Below are positions 38,272-47,496 of a stretch of DNA of 64,000 nucleotides, in pieces (the first letter of the stretch is position 1; the number at the start of each line of letters is the position of its first letter). A program made the translations under genes and the position numbers. Where the stretch lies: positions 1 through 64,000 of the forward strand of contig JAUSMB010000035.1 in NCBI GenBank assembly GCA_030645365.1, given 5' to 3'. Below the pieces are notes generated by a model that worked only from the letters and a program-made list of their open reading frames with translations, did no database searches and had not been told where the DNA came from. Origin of the DNA: Rugosibacter sp. GTDB lineage: Bacteria; Pseudomonadota; Gammaproteobacteria; Burkholderiales; Rhodocyclaceae.

Positions 38272-41200
38272 ATGCATCGACAGAACGGCACGACCTTTTA
38301 CTCTGCCAGCGATCTCGCTGATTTCGTTGAATGTCGTCATATCGCGACACTTGGCCTGAAAAATCTGGTGACACCATTGCCTAAAAAGGCAGCGGGAGAA
38401 GAAGCAAAAATTCTTCAGGCTCACGGTATTGACCATGAAACTGATTACTTGAACCGTTTGCGAAGCCGTGATCTGGAGATAGCCGACATACCCACTACCG
38501 GTACTCATGACGAGCGTGTACAGCAAACCCTCAATGCCATGCGGAATGGCGCTGACGTCATCTATCAGGCAGCATTTGAATTGGGTTCTTTTCGGGGCTA
38601 TGCTGACTTTCTGCTCAAGGTAGCCATTCCGTCCAATCTGGGCAATTATTCTTACGAAGTAGCGGATACCAAACTGGCAAGGAAGGGTAAAGCCAGGTAT
38701 CTGGTCCAGATCGTTTTGTATTCCGACATGCTTGAAGCCGCTCAAGGATTGGCGCCCGCTTACGCCCATCTTGAGCTGGGCGATGGCACAGAAAAATCCT
38801 ATCGTCTGGATGACTTCCGACACTATGTTGCTGCGCTGAAACAGCGTTTTCTGGCGTTCATGGTGAATCCGCCGGAAACACAGCCGGAAAAGTGCAGCCA
38901 CTGCGGGCTTTGCCCCTGGGAAGATCTGTGCAAAGCCGAGTGGGTGCGCCAAGACCATCTCAATCAGGTAGCTAACGTTCGCGCCGGTGATATTCGTAAA
39001 TTGCACGCGGCCGGCATCAGCACATTGAAAGCACTGGCAATGGCCGCTGAAGACGTCAAAGAAATTGCATCATTCGCCACCATCAAAACTCAGGCTGCAC
39101 TCCAGCTCAAAAAGCGCGATACCGGCATTGATGCGGTAGTGTGCAAGACGCCCGACCCCGAGACACAAAACGGCTTCTTTCAGTTACCGATTCCAGACGA
39201 GGGTGACCTGTATTTCGACATGGAGGGGTATCCCCATGACCCGGGTGGCCTCGAATATCTGTTTGGTGTGTGTTATCGCGAAGGCAGTAGGCTTGCCTTC
39301 AAACCATTCTGGGGCCACACCCGGCAGGAGGAGAAGCTGGCTTTTGAGCAATTTATCGACTTTGTGATGGAGCGTATCGCGCTGAATCCCAGGCTGCATA
39401 TTTACCACTATGCCGATTACGAGCGCCGCGCCCTGAAAAAGCTGATGGCTGTTCATGGCACACGGGAGGCCGAAGTGGATCAATTGCTGCGCGACCAGCG
39501 ACTGGTGGATCTGTATGCCGTTGTTCGCCACGCGATACAGACCTCGGAACCACGGTACTCGATCAAGAACCTTGAAACCTTCTACATGAAGGGAGAACGT
39601 GCTTCCGACGTTAAAAATGCCGGCGCCAGCATTGTCTATTACGAACACTGGCGAACCCAAGGTGATCAAAAATGGCTGGAAGACATCGAGCGCTATAACG
39701 AGGAGGATTGTGTCTCGACAGAAAAACTGCACGTCTGGTTACTTCAGTTGCGCGAACGAGCTCAACAGGAATATGCGTTGGCCATACCGTGGATGGAGAC
39801 AGCCGTTCCAGATATTGAGAATCAAGCCGAAGCCACCGAACGATCGGCCAAGGCATTGGCGGCTGAAGCACTGCGCAACACCCTTCGGGAGCGCTTGACG
39901 TCCTTGCTGGCTTCTCTGCCAACGGACTCACCTCAGCGAGGCGCAGCAGAATTGAACTTGCACTTGCTCGATTTTTACTGGCGCGAGGCCAAGCCCGCTT
40001 TCTGGAAAATGTTTGAGCAGCAAAAACGCTCGGTAGAAGAATTGATCGATGATCTCGACGTCATCGCTGGATTGACACTGGATCCAACCGCTGAGGTGGT
40101 GAAGGATAAGCAATCCTTTATTTATCACTACCGCATGCCACCTCAAGAATACCGCCTGAAGATGGGTGATGGCGTTCGAGATACCCAGTCCTTGGGTGGC
40201 GTCGGGACGATTGCTGCTATTGATCCAGCTAACCAGCGCATCGCATTGCGCATTGGTGGACTGACACTCAAGAGAGTGTGGGATGAGCAGATGCCTGGAT
40301 TGCTTTCGATCAGTGCTTCCGGCCGAGTCGACATGGGAATTTTGCAGTCGGCAATCATGCGCTATACCGCTGCCCGCTACGCGGATGATGCCGCTCCAGA
40401 TCGCTATCGTGCGTTGGCATCCTTGCTGGAAAGACAGCTCCCGCGAATCAGCGATTTACCTTCCGGGGCTCCGGTATTGTCCGGTAACGCTTCAACCGAA
40501 GCGGTAATCGATGTTGTCCAGCGGCTGCAGGAGAGCTACCTGATTGTGCAGGGGCCACCCGGCACGGGCAAAACGTATACCGGTGCTCGGGTGATCTTGA
40601 GTTTGCTGGAGGCGGGTAAACGGGTTGGTGTCTGTGCCATGAGCCATAAGGCAGTGTCTAACCTGCTGAATGCGGTAACTGACGCAGCGATAAAAAACAA
40701 GAAGTCATTCGTTGGTGCCCGCAAAGGTGACAAGGATGCGGCACTGATCGATGATCGCTTCATCAAGGATGTCGATAAGCCCGAAGATACCCTGGACCCG
40801 GCATTGCGTCTGGTAGGTGGAACGGCGTGGGTATTTGCCAGAGAGGATGCCGACCAGACATACGATTATCTGTTCGTTGATGAGGCGGGGCAGGTGTCAT
40901 TGGCTAATCTCGTGGCCATGGGGTGTGCGGCGCGAAATATTGTTTTGCTGGGCGATCAGATGCAGTTGGGACAACCGCTGCAGGGAACGCACCCAGGCGA
41001 CTCTGGCTTGTCAGCTCTGCAATATCTGTTGCGAGACCATGCCACGGTTCCCCAAGCGCTTGGCGTGCTGCTGAATGTGTCTTACCGGATGCATCCCGAT
41101 GTTTGTGGCTTCATATCCGACGCTGTCTACGATTCACGATTGACCAACCATCCCGATACCGCCAATCAGCAACTCGTTCTGAATGAAAAGGCGGATCGTG

Positions 41201-41784
41201 TTTTGAAATCAAGCGGGATTGCCTTCGAGCCGGTCACACATACTGGCTGTGCTCAAACCTCGACAGAAGAAGCGGTTCGTATCCGCGAAATCATCGCATC
41301 GCTGTGCTCGCAATCGTTCATCGATACTGACCAGGTCAAGCATTCAATCAAGGCCGAAAATATCTTGGTGGTGGCTCCTTACAACGCGCAAGTACGCGTG
41401 CTGAAGGAGCTTCTTCCTGAGACGATTGCCATTGGTACGGTCGATAAGTTCCAGGGGCAAGAGGCAGAGGTGGTGATCATTTCCATGACAACCTCCAGCG
41501 GTGAGGAAATGCCACGAAACATGGAATTCCTCTTTGATCCGCATCGATTGAATGTCGCCATTTCACGGGCGAAGATTTTGGCGATATTGGTGGCAAGCCC
41601 GAAATTGCTTGAAATTGACTGCACGACGCCGGAGCAGATGGCGCTGGTAAATACGCTTTGTTGGGTGGCGGATCTCGGCAATTCAGGAACGACGCTGTCA
41701 GCCGCCTCCAGCGTGTCTTACCCTGATTCGTTACCGTGGCAATCACCAACAGTTTCTGCCGAGTGCCACTCACCGTGTAGGTAA
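38272..41784 (+). CDS. RecB-like (TM0106-type) nuclease fused to SF1 DNA helicase, 3' end altered
   Basis: 1170 residues. N-terminal RecB/Cas4-like nuclease (about 1-225) with YEVADTKLARKGKARYLVQI and a cysteine cluster CSHCGLCPWEDLC near 208-220, as in iron-sulfur RecB-family nucleases. An RNase H-like segment follows (YFDMEGYPHD near 313). The C-terminal half is a superfamily 1 helicase: Walker A GPPGTGKT (about 760), LFVDEAGQVSLANL, LGDQMQLGQPLQG, VDKFQGQEAEVVIISM, LNVAISRAK. From about residue 1146 the frame is antisense to the IS630 remnant, so the native C-terminus was cut and replaced by about 25 residues. All helicase motifs precede the junction. Confidence 0.85.
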   Translation: MHRQNGTTFYSASDLADFVECRHIATLGLKNLVTPLPKKAAGEEAKILQAHGIDHETDYLNRLRSRDLEIADIPTTGTHDERVQQTLNAMRNGADVIYQAAFELGSFRGYADFLLKVAIPSNLGNYSYEVADTKLARKGKARYLVQIVLYSDMLEAAQGLAPAYAHLELGDGTEKSYRLDDFRHYVAALKQRFLAFMVNPPETQPEKCSHCGLCPWEDLCKAEWVRQDHLNQVANVRAGDIRKLHAAGISTLKALAMAAEDVKEIASFATIKTQAALQLKKRDTGIDAVVCKTPDPETQNGFFQLPIPDEGDLYFDMEGYPHDPGGLEYLFGVCYREGSRLAFKPFWGHTRQEEKLAFEQFIDFVMERIALNPRLHIYHYADYERRALKKLMAVHGTREAEVDQLLRDQRLVDLYAVVRHAIQTSEPRYSIKNLETFYMKGERASDVKNAGASIVYYEHWRTQGDQKWLEDIERYNEEDCVSTEKLHVWLLQLRERAQQEYALAIPWMETAVPDIENQAEATERSAKALAAEALRNTLRERLTSLLASLPTDSPQRGAAELNLHLLDFYWREAKPAFWKMFEQQKRSVEELIDDLDVIAGLTLDPTAEVVKDKQSFIYHYRMPPQEYRLKMGDGVRDTQSLGGVGTIAAIDPANQRIALRIGGLTLKRVWDEQMPGLLSISASGRVDMGILQSAIMRYTAARYADDAAPDRYRALASLLERQLPRISDLPSGAPVLSGNASTEAVIDVVQRLQESYLIVQGPPGTGKTYTGARVILSLLEAGKRVGVCAMSHKAVSNLLNAVTDAAIKNKKSFVGARKGDKDAALIDDRFIKDVDKPEDTLDPALRLVGGTAWVFAREDADQTYDYLFVDEAGQVSLANLVAMGCAARNIVLLGDQMQLGQPLQGTHPGDSGLSALQYLLRDHATVPQALGVLLNVSYRMHPDVCGFISDAVYDSRLTNHPDTANQQLVLNEKADRVLKSSGIAFEPVTHTGCAQTSTEEAVRIREIIASLCSQSFIDTDQVKHSIKAENILVVAPYNAQVRVLKELLPETIAIGTVDKFQGQEAEVVIISMTTSSGEEMPRNMEFLFDPHRLNVAISRAKILAILVASPKLLEIDCTTPEQMALVNTLCWVADLGNSGTTLSAASSVSYPDSLPWQSPTVSAECHSPCR

Positions 41785-42125
41785 CCGGCGTCTTGCCTGC
41801 TGACGCGTAGCTGCGGCCGCGCACATCGGTATTGATCGGGGCTGTCTCATCGCCCCAGTGAATCTCGCCGCTTTCGGCCTTGGCACGCTTTTCAATTTCC
41901 GGGTATTGCTCGGTGAACCAGGCTTGTACGGCTTGCGGCCGCTGCTCGCAGGTCTTATTGATCGGCTTCTGTGGGGTGAAACCCCGGAGCGACAGATAGT
42001 TGCATCACGCCATATCCCTTGCGATGCCACCGCACTACTTGCTTGCGCCGTTCGTGCAGTTGCTCCAGTGTCGAATAGCTTGTGTCGTCTTTTACTATCT
42101 GCTCAGTATGGAGACTGATTCGGAT
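41700..42125 (-). mobile_element. IS630-family transposase remnant, right boundary of island
   Basis: Minus-strand reading gives YSTLEQLHERRKQVVRWHRK and GYGVMQL, then after a frameshift and stops DVRGRSYASAGKTPVTYTV, ATVTNQGKTRW, ending near 41708. This is the N-terminal HTH and the start of the DDE domain of an IS630 transposase, with an internal deletion. It has the same orientation as the remnant at 29745-29905 and shares its 5' sequence. It truncates the helicase-nuclease gene. Confidence 0.8.
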
Positions 42126-42168
42126 GTTTCAATATTATCGTGCCGAGTCAAGAGTTGTCATTTGTTTG

Positions 42169-43458
42169 CTACCTGGTAGCGGCTGAATCAAGTATTGATC
42201 TGGCGGCGTTGACGCCGCTGCGCACCGCACCTTCGATCGTTGCGGGATAGTCGCTGGCGACCGAAGGAAGTGCAGAGTCGACATAGTCCCCCGCCAGGCA
42301 TAAACCTGGCAGCGTGGTTTGCGTGGCAGGACGGCGTAAATTCGGCGTGCAGGCGAACGTGGCGCGTTTTTCGGTAATGGTTTGGGTGCGTAATGGCGCA
42401 GGCAGGTGCGGAACGATTCGCGCAATTTCGGCGTGAATGCGACTTTCCAGTTCTGCCATCGGCAAATCCAGATGTCGGCCGTGCGCGCTGATGACTGCTG
42501 CGATCAACCCTGCTTGTCCACAAAGCTGGCCGCGATCGAACAACCATTGCGCTGTGCCATCGGCCACGCCCAGCATGGGTTGCGGCAGGCGGACGCTGGC
42601 TGGGTAGGTGAGATAGCTGGTGACAATGGGTTCCCATGCAAAGTGTTGCACTTCCGCTTGCAGTTCGGGCACCAGCGCAGCGAGGTGATAGGCGGCAACC
42701 GCTAGCACGACGTGGGTAAACGGCCCTTGACCATTGATGCGCCAGCCCTGATCGGTGCGCTGCAAATCGGTAACGCGCTGGCCGCGATGGATGACGCTGC
42801 CGCATTGCGTGATGAATTTTGCCGCAGGTTCGGGAAACAGTGCCGATAAATCAACTTGCGGCAGCAGCAAATCGCTGGCCTCGCGTGAGGCGGCAAGGCT
42901 GTCTCTGAGGACATTGGCCAGAACTTGGGCCGAGGCATTTTTGGCGGGCGTATTCAATGCAGCGACGCACAAGGGCTCCCATAAAAGTCGGCGCTGGCGA
43001 GACGGCGTTTTATTGTTTTCCAGCCACGTTGTGACGGAAACGTCCGGCGTAACGCGAAACTGCTGACGTTGCAGGCGATGCATGAGACGGATGGCCGCCC
43101 ATTTTTCGTGCCAGTCAAGACCTGTGGCGAGCAACAGGGCGGCCAGCATATGCAAGGGTGCGGGCAGGCGCGGTGCGACGAGGCGCATTTCGCCGGGGAA
43201 TTCAAGGTGCAGGGTTAAGCGCTTGAGCAGATGCTGCGGGTCGGCGCCGACAATGCGCATCAGGCGCAGGGTTTCGCTGTAGGCACCGAGCAGGATGTGC
43301 TGGCCGTTGTCGACAGTGAATCCATCCATTTCTACGGCGCGGGCGCGGCCGCCAAGGCTGCGAGACGCTTCAAAAACTTCGACTGATTGCCCGTTGCGAA
43401 CCAGTTCGACCGCTGCTGCGAGACCGGCATAACCGGCGCCAATGACGGCAATGCTCAT
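42169..43458 (-). CDS. hpnE: hydroxysqualene dehydroxylase (HpnE)
   Basis: FAD-dependent enzyme of 429 residues that reduces hydroxysqualene to squalene, the last step of the HpnCDE route. The dinucleotide-binding motif MSIAVIGAGYAGLAAAVELV is at the N-terminus, and GFTVDNGQHILLGAYSETL and the C-terminal LAGDYVDSALPSVASDYPAT are family sequences. I chose the ATG at 43458, which overlaps the hpnD stop by 4 bp (ATGA). A repeat copy (42983-43007) encodes T-P-S-R-Q-R-R-L. Confidence 0.93.
   Translation of the reverse strand: MSIAVIGAGYAGLAAAVELVRNGQSVEVFEASRSLGGRARAVEMDGFTVDNGQHILLGAYSETLRLMRIVGADPQHLLKRLTLHLEFPGEMRLVAPRLPAPLHMLAALLLATGLDWHEKWAAIRLMHRLQRQQFRVTPDVSVTTWLENNKTPSRQRRLLWEPLCVAALNTPAKNASAQVLANVLRDSLAASREASDLLLPQVDLSALFPEPAAKFITQCGSVIHRGQRVTDLQRTDQGWRINGQGPFTHVVLAVAAYHLAALVPELQAEVQHFAWEPIVTSYLTYPASVRLPQPMLGVADGTAQWLFDRGQLCGQAGLIAAVISAHGRHLDLPMAELESRIHAEIARIVPHLPAPLRTQTITEKRATFACTPNLRRPATQTTLPGLCLAGDYVDSALPSVASDYPATIEGAVRSGVNAARSILDSAATR
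42983..43007 (+). repeat. dispersed 25-bp repeat, copy in hpnE
   Basis: AAAAGTCGGCGCTGG followed by CGAGACGGCG; two mismatches, core intact. hpnE lies on the other strand and reads it as T-P-S-R-Q-R-R-L-L. Confidence 0.75.
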
Positions 43459-44288
43459 GCGGTGATCCAGGTTTTGCCAGCCAGCCATAATTTGCGCAAC
43501 GGCGTGAGCGAGATGCGTTGATGCAACACATGGGAACCATCACGCGCGATTTCCATAAGCAAGGTGCGATAAATGGCAGCCATGGCCAGCCCGGCGCGTT
43601 GTGCTTTGCGGTCAGCGGCGGGAAGTTGGGCCAGCGCTTGATCGTAAGTGGCCTGTGCGCGGTCGATCTGGAATGCCATGAGGCGCTGAAAATCAGGCGT
43701 GTACCTCGCTTGAAGAATGTCAGTTTCTGTCACGCCAAAGCGGGCGAGGTCTTCTTGCGGTAGGTAAATGCGGCCGCGTCGCGCGTCTTCGCCGACATCG
43801 CGGATGATGTTGGTGAGCTGAAAGGCGAGGCCCAGATCATGTGCGTATTTCAGCGTGCGGCGATCGGTGTAGCCAAAAATCTCCGCCGCGAGCAGGCCGA
43901 CAATGCTGGCGACGCGGTAACAGTACAAATGCAGCGCGCGAAAATCGGGATAGCGCACGGCATCAATGTCCATTTCCATACCGTCAATGATTTCCAGCAG
44001 CTGTTCTTGCGGCAGGGAAAAGCTTCTCAGCGCAGTCGCCAGTGCCTGTGTGACCGGATGGCTGGGGTTGCCTGCGTAGAGGTGCGCAATTTCGGTGCGC
44101 CACCAGGCAAGTTTGGTGCGCGCCAGATGCGGGTCAGGACATTCATCGACAATATCGTCGACTTCGCGACAAAAAGCATACAAAGCGGTAATCGCCTGAC
44201 GTCGTAAGGGTTCCAGAAAAACAAAGCTGTAATAAAAAGAAGATCCGCTGGCGGCGGCGCGTTGCTGGCAGTAATCGTCGGGGGTCAT
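43455..44288 (-). CDS. hpnD: presqualene diphosphate synthase (HpnD)
   Basis: Trans-isoprenyl transferase of 277 residues that joins two farnesyl diphosphates to presqualene diphosphate. Both Asp-rich motifs are present: CREVDDIVDE and NIIRDVGEDARRGRIYLPQE. It begins SSFYYSFVFLEPLRRQAI. Coupled by 4-bp overlaps to hpnC upstream and hpnE downstream. Confidence 0.94.
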   Translation of the reverse strand: MTPDDYCQQRAAASGSSFYYSFVFLEPLRRQAITALYAFCREVDDIVDECPDPHLARTKLAWWRTEIAHLYAGNPSHPVTQALATALRSFSLPQEQLLEIIDGMEMDIDAVRYPDFRALHLYCYRVASIVGLLAAEIFGYTDRRTLKYAHDLGLAFQLTNIIRDVGEDARRGRIYLPQEDLARFGVTETDILQARYTPDFQRLMAFQIDRAQATYDQALAQLPAADRKAQRAGLAMAAIYRTLLMEIARDGSHVLHQRISLTPLRKLWLAGKTWITA

Positions 44289-45130
44289 GACTGAAAGAAT
44301 GCACGCCAGCCGATCAATGGCCAGTCAAGCGTTTGGAGTTGAGGACGGTGATTGAATACATCATAGTCAACTGCTTCGATTTTTTCCAGAATGCGCAGCC
44401 CGCTAGCGACGATGGTGCGAATTTCCAGCCCGATGCGGCCGGGTAGCCTGCGTCCGAGCGGTGCGCCTTGTTGCATCAAGGTGCGGGCGTGGTCGACCTG
44501 AAAGCGCATCAGCGCGCAAAAGTCGGCGCTGGTAATACGCCTCAGGATGTCGTTTTCGCTGACATTGAAGCGCGCCATGTCCTCGGCAGGCAGGTAAATG
44601 CGGCCTTCTGGCCCTTTGTGGCTATCAATGCCGACATCCTGCCAATGGTTGATGAGTTGCAAGGCCGAACAAATGGCGTCGGAGCAGATGACATTCTCTT
44701 CAGTCGCTGCAGCGAAAAGGTGCAGCAATAGCCGCCCCACCGGATTCGCCGAGCGGCGGCAATAATCGAGGAGTTCAGAATAGCTGGCATAGCGATTGCA
44801 TGATATATCCTGAATGAAGGCGTCCAGCAGATCGTGAAACAGGGACAGCGGCAGTTGGTAATGCGCAATGATGGGGCGTAGCCGCAGGAAAATCGGATGG
44901 GTTGTTGGCCGCTCTTCCGTAATGGCATTCAGTTCGCGCTGGTAACCGCGTAGCAGGGCTAAGCGTTCATCGGCGGTGAGATCGCCTTCATCGGCGAAAT
45001 CGTCTGCGCTACGGGCGAAGGCATAGATGGCGGCAATCGGTTCGCGCAGGTGCTTGGGCAGCAAAAGGGAGGCGACAGGAAAATTTTCGTAGTGTCTATC
45101 GCAGGGTTTATTGTGGTCTTCGGACGCCAT
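44285..45130 (-). CDS. hpnC: hydroxysqualene synthase (HpnC)
   Basis: 281-residue squalene-synthase-like enzyme converting presqualene diphosphate to hydroxysqualene. HYENFPVASLLLPKHLREPI is the family N-terminus; Asp motifs are FARSADDFADEGD and INHWQDVGIDSHKGPEGRIY. It heads the hpnCDE operon. No squalene-hopene cyclase is in the window. A repeat copy (44518-44541) encodes R-R-I-T-S-A-D-F. Confidence 0.94.
   Translation of the reverse strand: MASEDHNKPCDRHYENFPVASLLLPKHLREPIAAIYAFARSADDFADEGDLTADERLALLRGYQRELNAITEERPTTHPIFLRLRPIIAHYQLPLSLFHDLLDAFIQDISCNRYASYSELLDYCRRSANPVGRLLLHLFAAATEENVICSDAICSALQLINHWQDVGIDSHKGPEGRIYLPAEDMARFNVSENDILRRITSADFCALMRFQVDHARTLMQQGAPLGRRLPGRIGLEIRTIVASGLRILEKIEAVDYDVFNHRPQLQTLDWPLIGWRAFFQS
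44518..44541 (+). repeat. dispersed 25-bp repeat, copy in hpnC
   Basis: AAAAGTCGGCGCTGG followed by TAATACGCC; diverges only in the last bases. hpnC lies on the other strand and reads it as R-I-T-S-A-D-F. Confidence 0.75.
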
Positions 45131-45202
45131 AATGTGTCGAAGTATAGGCGGGAGGTGAGAAAGAATTGATTAAAGCAGGTAAAATCGCCCGTTCATTACG
45201 TA

Positions 45203-45231
45203 TTGTCTGACTGACTTTTGGCGTGTAATGT
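45203..45231 (+). promoter_or_regulatory. probable sigma-70 promoter of tRNA-Leu
   Basis: TTGTCT (45203-45208), a 17-bp spacer and TAATGT (45226-45231), 26 bp before the tRNA 5' end. Confidence 0.6.
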
Positions 45232-45257
45232 GAGCCACAGGTTATTCAGCACGTAAT

Positions 45258-45342
45258 GCCCAGGTGGCGGAATTGGTAGACGCACCAGATTTAGGTTCTG
45301 GCGCCGAGAGGCGTGGGGGTTCGAGTCCCTTCCTGGGCACCA
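45258..45342 (+). tRNA. tRNA-Leu (UAG anticodon)
   Basis: 85 nt with encoded CCA. The acceptor stem GCCCAGG / CCTGGGC pairs perfectly; the anticodon loop holds TAG; a long variable arm (GCGCCGAGAGGCGT) marks a class II tRNA; T loop GTTCGAGTCC. Confidence 0.96.
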
Positions 45343-45461
45343 TAGATGCATGTGATGGATATTGAGCAGCAAGCCATTAGGGTTGCCCGCAATAAATGCT
45401 GATTCAGTGCAGATTCATTCAATGCAGATTCACTTGGCTTCACAAATTTGACGGATAAAAA

Positions 45462-46799
45462 ATGACGGATATGACAACGGCAGATACGCAAGAAAATACA
45501 ACAACGACTCCTGTGGTAAATCCACTTGAGCGGCAAATTGATATTTCAATATCGTTAGCTGAGATTGAAGGCGAGATTAGCGCGCGCCTTAAAAATATCG
45601 CACGTACGGTCAAGATGCCGGGTTTTCGTCCAGGCAAGGTGCCGATGAGTATGGTTGCGCAAAATTATGGCGGTCAAGCACGTAATGAGGTAATCGGGCA
45701 AGCTGTTGAAGCGGCTTTAGAGGCGAAACTCAAAGAGCAAAACCTGCGTATGGCCGGTTATCCGAACATTCAGCCGGTAGCCGATGCGGGTGAAGGAAAG
45801 CTTGGCTTTACGGCGACCTTTGAAGTGTACCCCGCAATAACTCTGGGGGATATTTCCGGGCAGAGCATTGAGCGGCCAGTACTTGTTGTAACGGATGCTG
45901 AAGTCGATCAAACCCTGGATGTGCTACGCAAGCAGCGTGTGAGCTATAGCGAAACTGCTCGTCCGGCACAGAAAGATGATCGTGTGGTGATTGATTTTGT
46001 TGGCCGCAAAGAGGGTGTTGAGTTTTCTGGTGGCAAGGCAGATGACCATTCCATGGTTGTTGGCGCTGGCACGATGCTGCCTGACTTCGAGCAAGCAATC
46101 GAAGGTGTCAAGCCAGGTGATAAAAAAACGTTCGACGTTAAATTTCCCGATGATTATCAAGCCAAAGATCTGGCCGGTAGCACAGTTCAGTTTGATATTT
46201 TGGTCAAAAAAGTTGAAGTGGCCCAATTGCCTGAACTGGATGCTGAATTTGCAAAATCACTGGGTTCGGCTGATGGTGATGTTGCAGCGATGCGTGCTGA
46301 AGTGCGCGCTAATCTTGAGCGCGAAGTGTCTAAGCGTTTGGAAGCCAAAACCAAGCAGCAAGTGATGGATGCCTTATTGGCGGTGAATCCGCTGGATGTG
46401 CCTAAAGCTTTGGTCGAGGCAGAATCCAAACAAATGGCAGATGCGGCGTTGCGTGATATGGAATCACGTGGCATGAACGTGAAAGGTTTTCCGATTGAGC
46501 CGGCATGGTTTACCGACAAGGCAATGCGCCGCGTCAAGTTGGGTTTGTTATTGACCGAAGTGGTTAAAACGAACAATCTATATGCCAAGCCAGAGCAGGT
46601 ACGTGCCGTGGTGGATGAGTTTTCTGCTTCATTTGAAGATCCAAAAGAGGTTGTGCGTTGGTACTATTCCCAACCGCAACGCCTGGCCGAGGCAGAAGCG
46701 TTGGCCGTTGAGGCGAATGTTGTGCAATGGGTTTTAAGCAACGTGAAGGTCAGTGAAAAATCAGTAGCTTTCGATGAGTTAATGGGTAACGCAGCATGA
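45462..46799 (+). CDS. tig: trigger factor
   Basis: Ribosome-associated chaperone with peptidyl-prolyl isomerase activity, 445 residues. Ribosome-binding N-domain with [14 protein letters not shown] (signature GFRxGKxP), an FKBP-type PPIase domain (about 165-250; [20 protein letters not shown]) and a helical C-domain. It starts the conserved tig-clpP-clpX-lon block; its stop overlaps an upstream in-frame ATG of clpP by ATGA. Confidence 0.96.
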   Translation: MTDMTTADTQENTTTTPVVNPLERQIDISISLAEIEGEISARLKNIARTVKMPGFRPGKVPMSMVAQNYGGQARNEVIGQAVEAALEAKLKEQNLRMAGYPNIQPVADAGEGKLGFTATFEVYPAITLGDISGQSIERPVLVVTDAEVDQTLDVLRKQRVSYSETARPAQKDDRVVIDFVGRKEGVEFSGGKADDHSMVVGAGTMLPDFEQAIEGVKPGDKKTFDVKFPDDYQAKDLAGSTVQFDILVKKVEVAQLPELDAEFAKSLGSADGDVAAMRAEVRANLEREVSKRLEAKTKQQVMDALLAVNPLDVPKALVEAESKQMADAALRDMESRGMNVKGFPIEPAWFTDKAMRRVKLGLLLTEVVKTNNLYAKPEQVRAVVDEFSASFEDPKEVVRWYYSQPQRLAEAEALAVEANVVQWVLSNVKVSEKSVAFDELMGNAA

Positions 46800-46816
46800 T
46801 TGTTTCAGGAGGCTCT

Positions 46817-47473
46817 ATGTACGGTGCAAAATACACGGGTGGTGTCGATGCTTCGATGAATGACACTCAGGCTTTGGGTCTTGTGCCCATGGTGATTGAG
46901 ACCAGTGGCCGGGGTGAACGTGCGTACGATATTTACTCGCGTTTGTTGCGTGAGCGCGTGATTTTTCTGGTTGGGCCAGTGAATGATGCAACGGCTAACT
47001 TGATTGTTGCACAGCTACTTTTTCTTGAGTCTGAAAATCCTGATAAAGACATCTTTTTCTATATCAACTCCCCTGGCGGCTCTGTGTCTGCGGGGATGGC
47101 GATTTATGACACCATGCAATTCATCAAGCCGAATGTATCGACGCTGTGCATTGGTCAAGCGGCAAGTATGGGGGCATTTCTGTTAACAGCGGGCGAAAAA
47201 GGCAAGCGGTATTGTTTGCCTAATTCACGCGTGATGATTCACCAGCCTTTGGGTGGGTTTCAGGGCCAGGCATCGGATATCGAGATTCATGCCAAGGAAA
47301 TTTTATTCCTCAAGCAAAAGCTGAATAATATGCTGGCAATGCATACTGGTCAGTCCATAGAGCGTATTGAGCGCGATACGGATCGTGATAACTTTCTTTC
47401 TGCCGATGCTGCGGTTGAGTATGGCTTGGTTGATAAAGTGCTGACGAGCCGTGCCGAGGTTGTTGCTGCCTGA
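46817..47473 (+). CDS. clpP: ATP-dependent Clp protease proteolytic subunit
   Basis: Serine protease forming the ClpP tetradecamer, 218 residues from the ATG at 46817. That start has a full AGGAGG at 46807-46812; an ATG at 46796 overlapping the tig stop has none. Catalytic Ser117 ([11 protein letters not shown]), His142 ([10 protein letters not shown]) and the Asp downstream (near [15 protein letters not shown]) are present. Works with ClpX encoded 23 bp downstream. Confidence 0.96.
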   Translation: MYGAKYTGGVDASMNDTQALGLVPMVIETSGRGERAYDIYSRLLRERVIFLVGPVNDATANLIVAQLLFLESENPDKDIFFYINSPGGSVSAGMAIYDTMQFIKPNVSTLCIGQAASMGAFLLTAGEKGKRYCLPNSRVMIHQPLGGFQGQASDIEIHAKEILFLKQKLNNMLAMHTGQSIERIERDTDRDNFLSADAAVEYGLVDKVLTSRAEVVAA

Positions 47474-47496
47474 ATCTATTGACGGAGACGACGATT

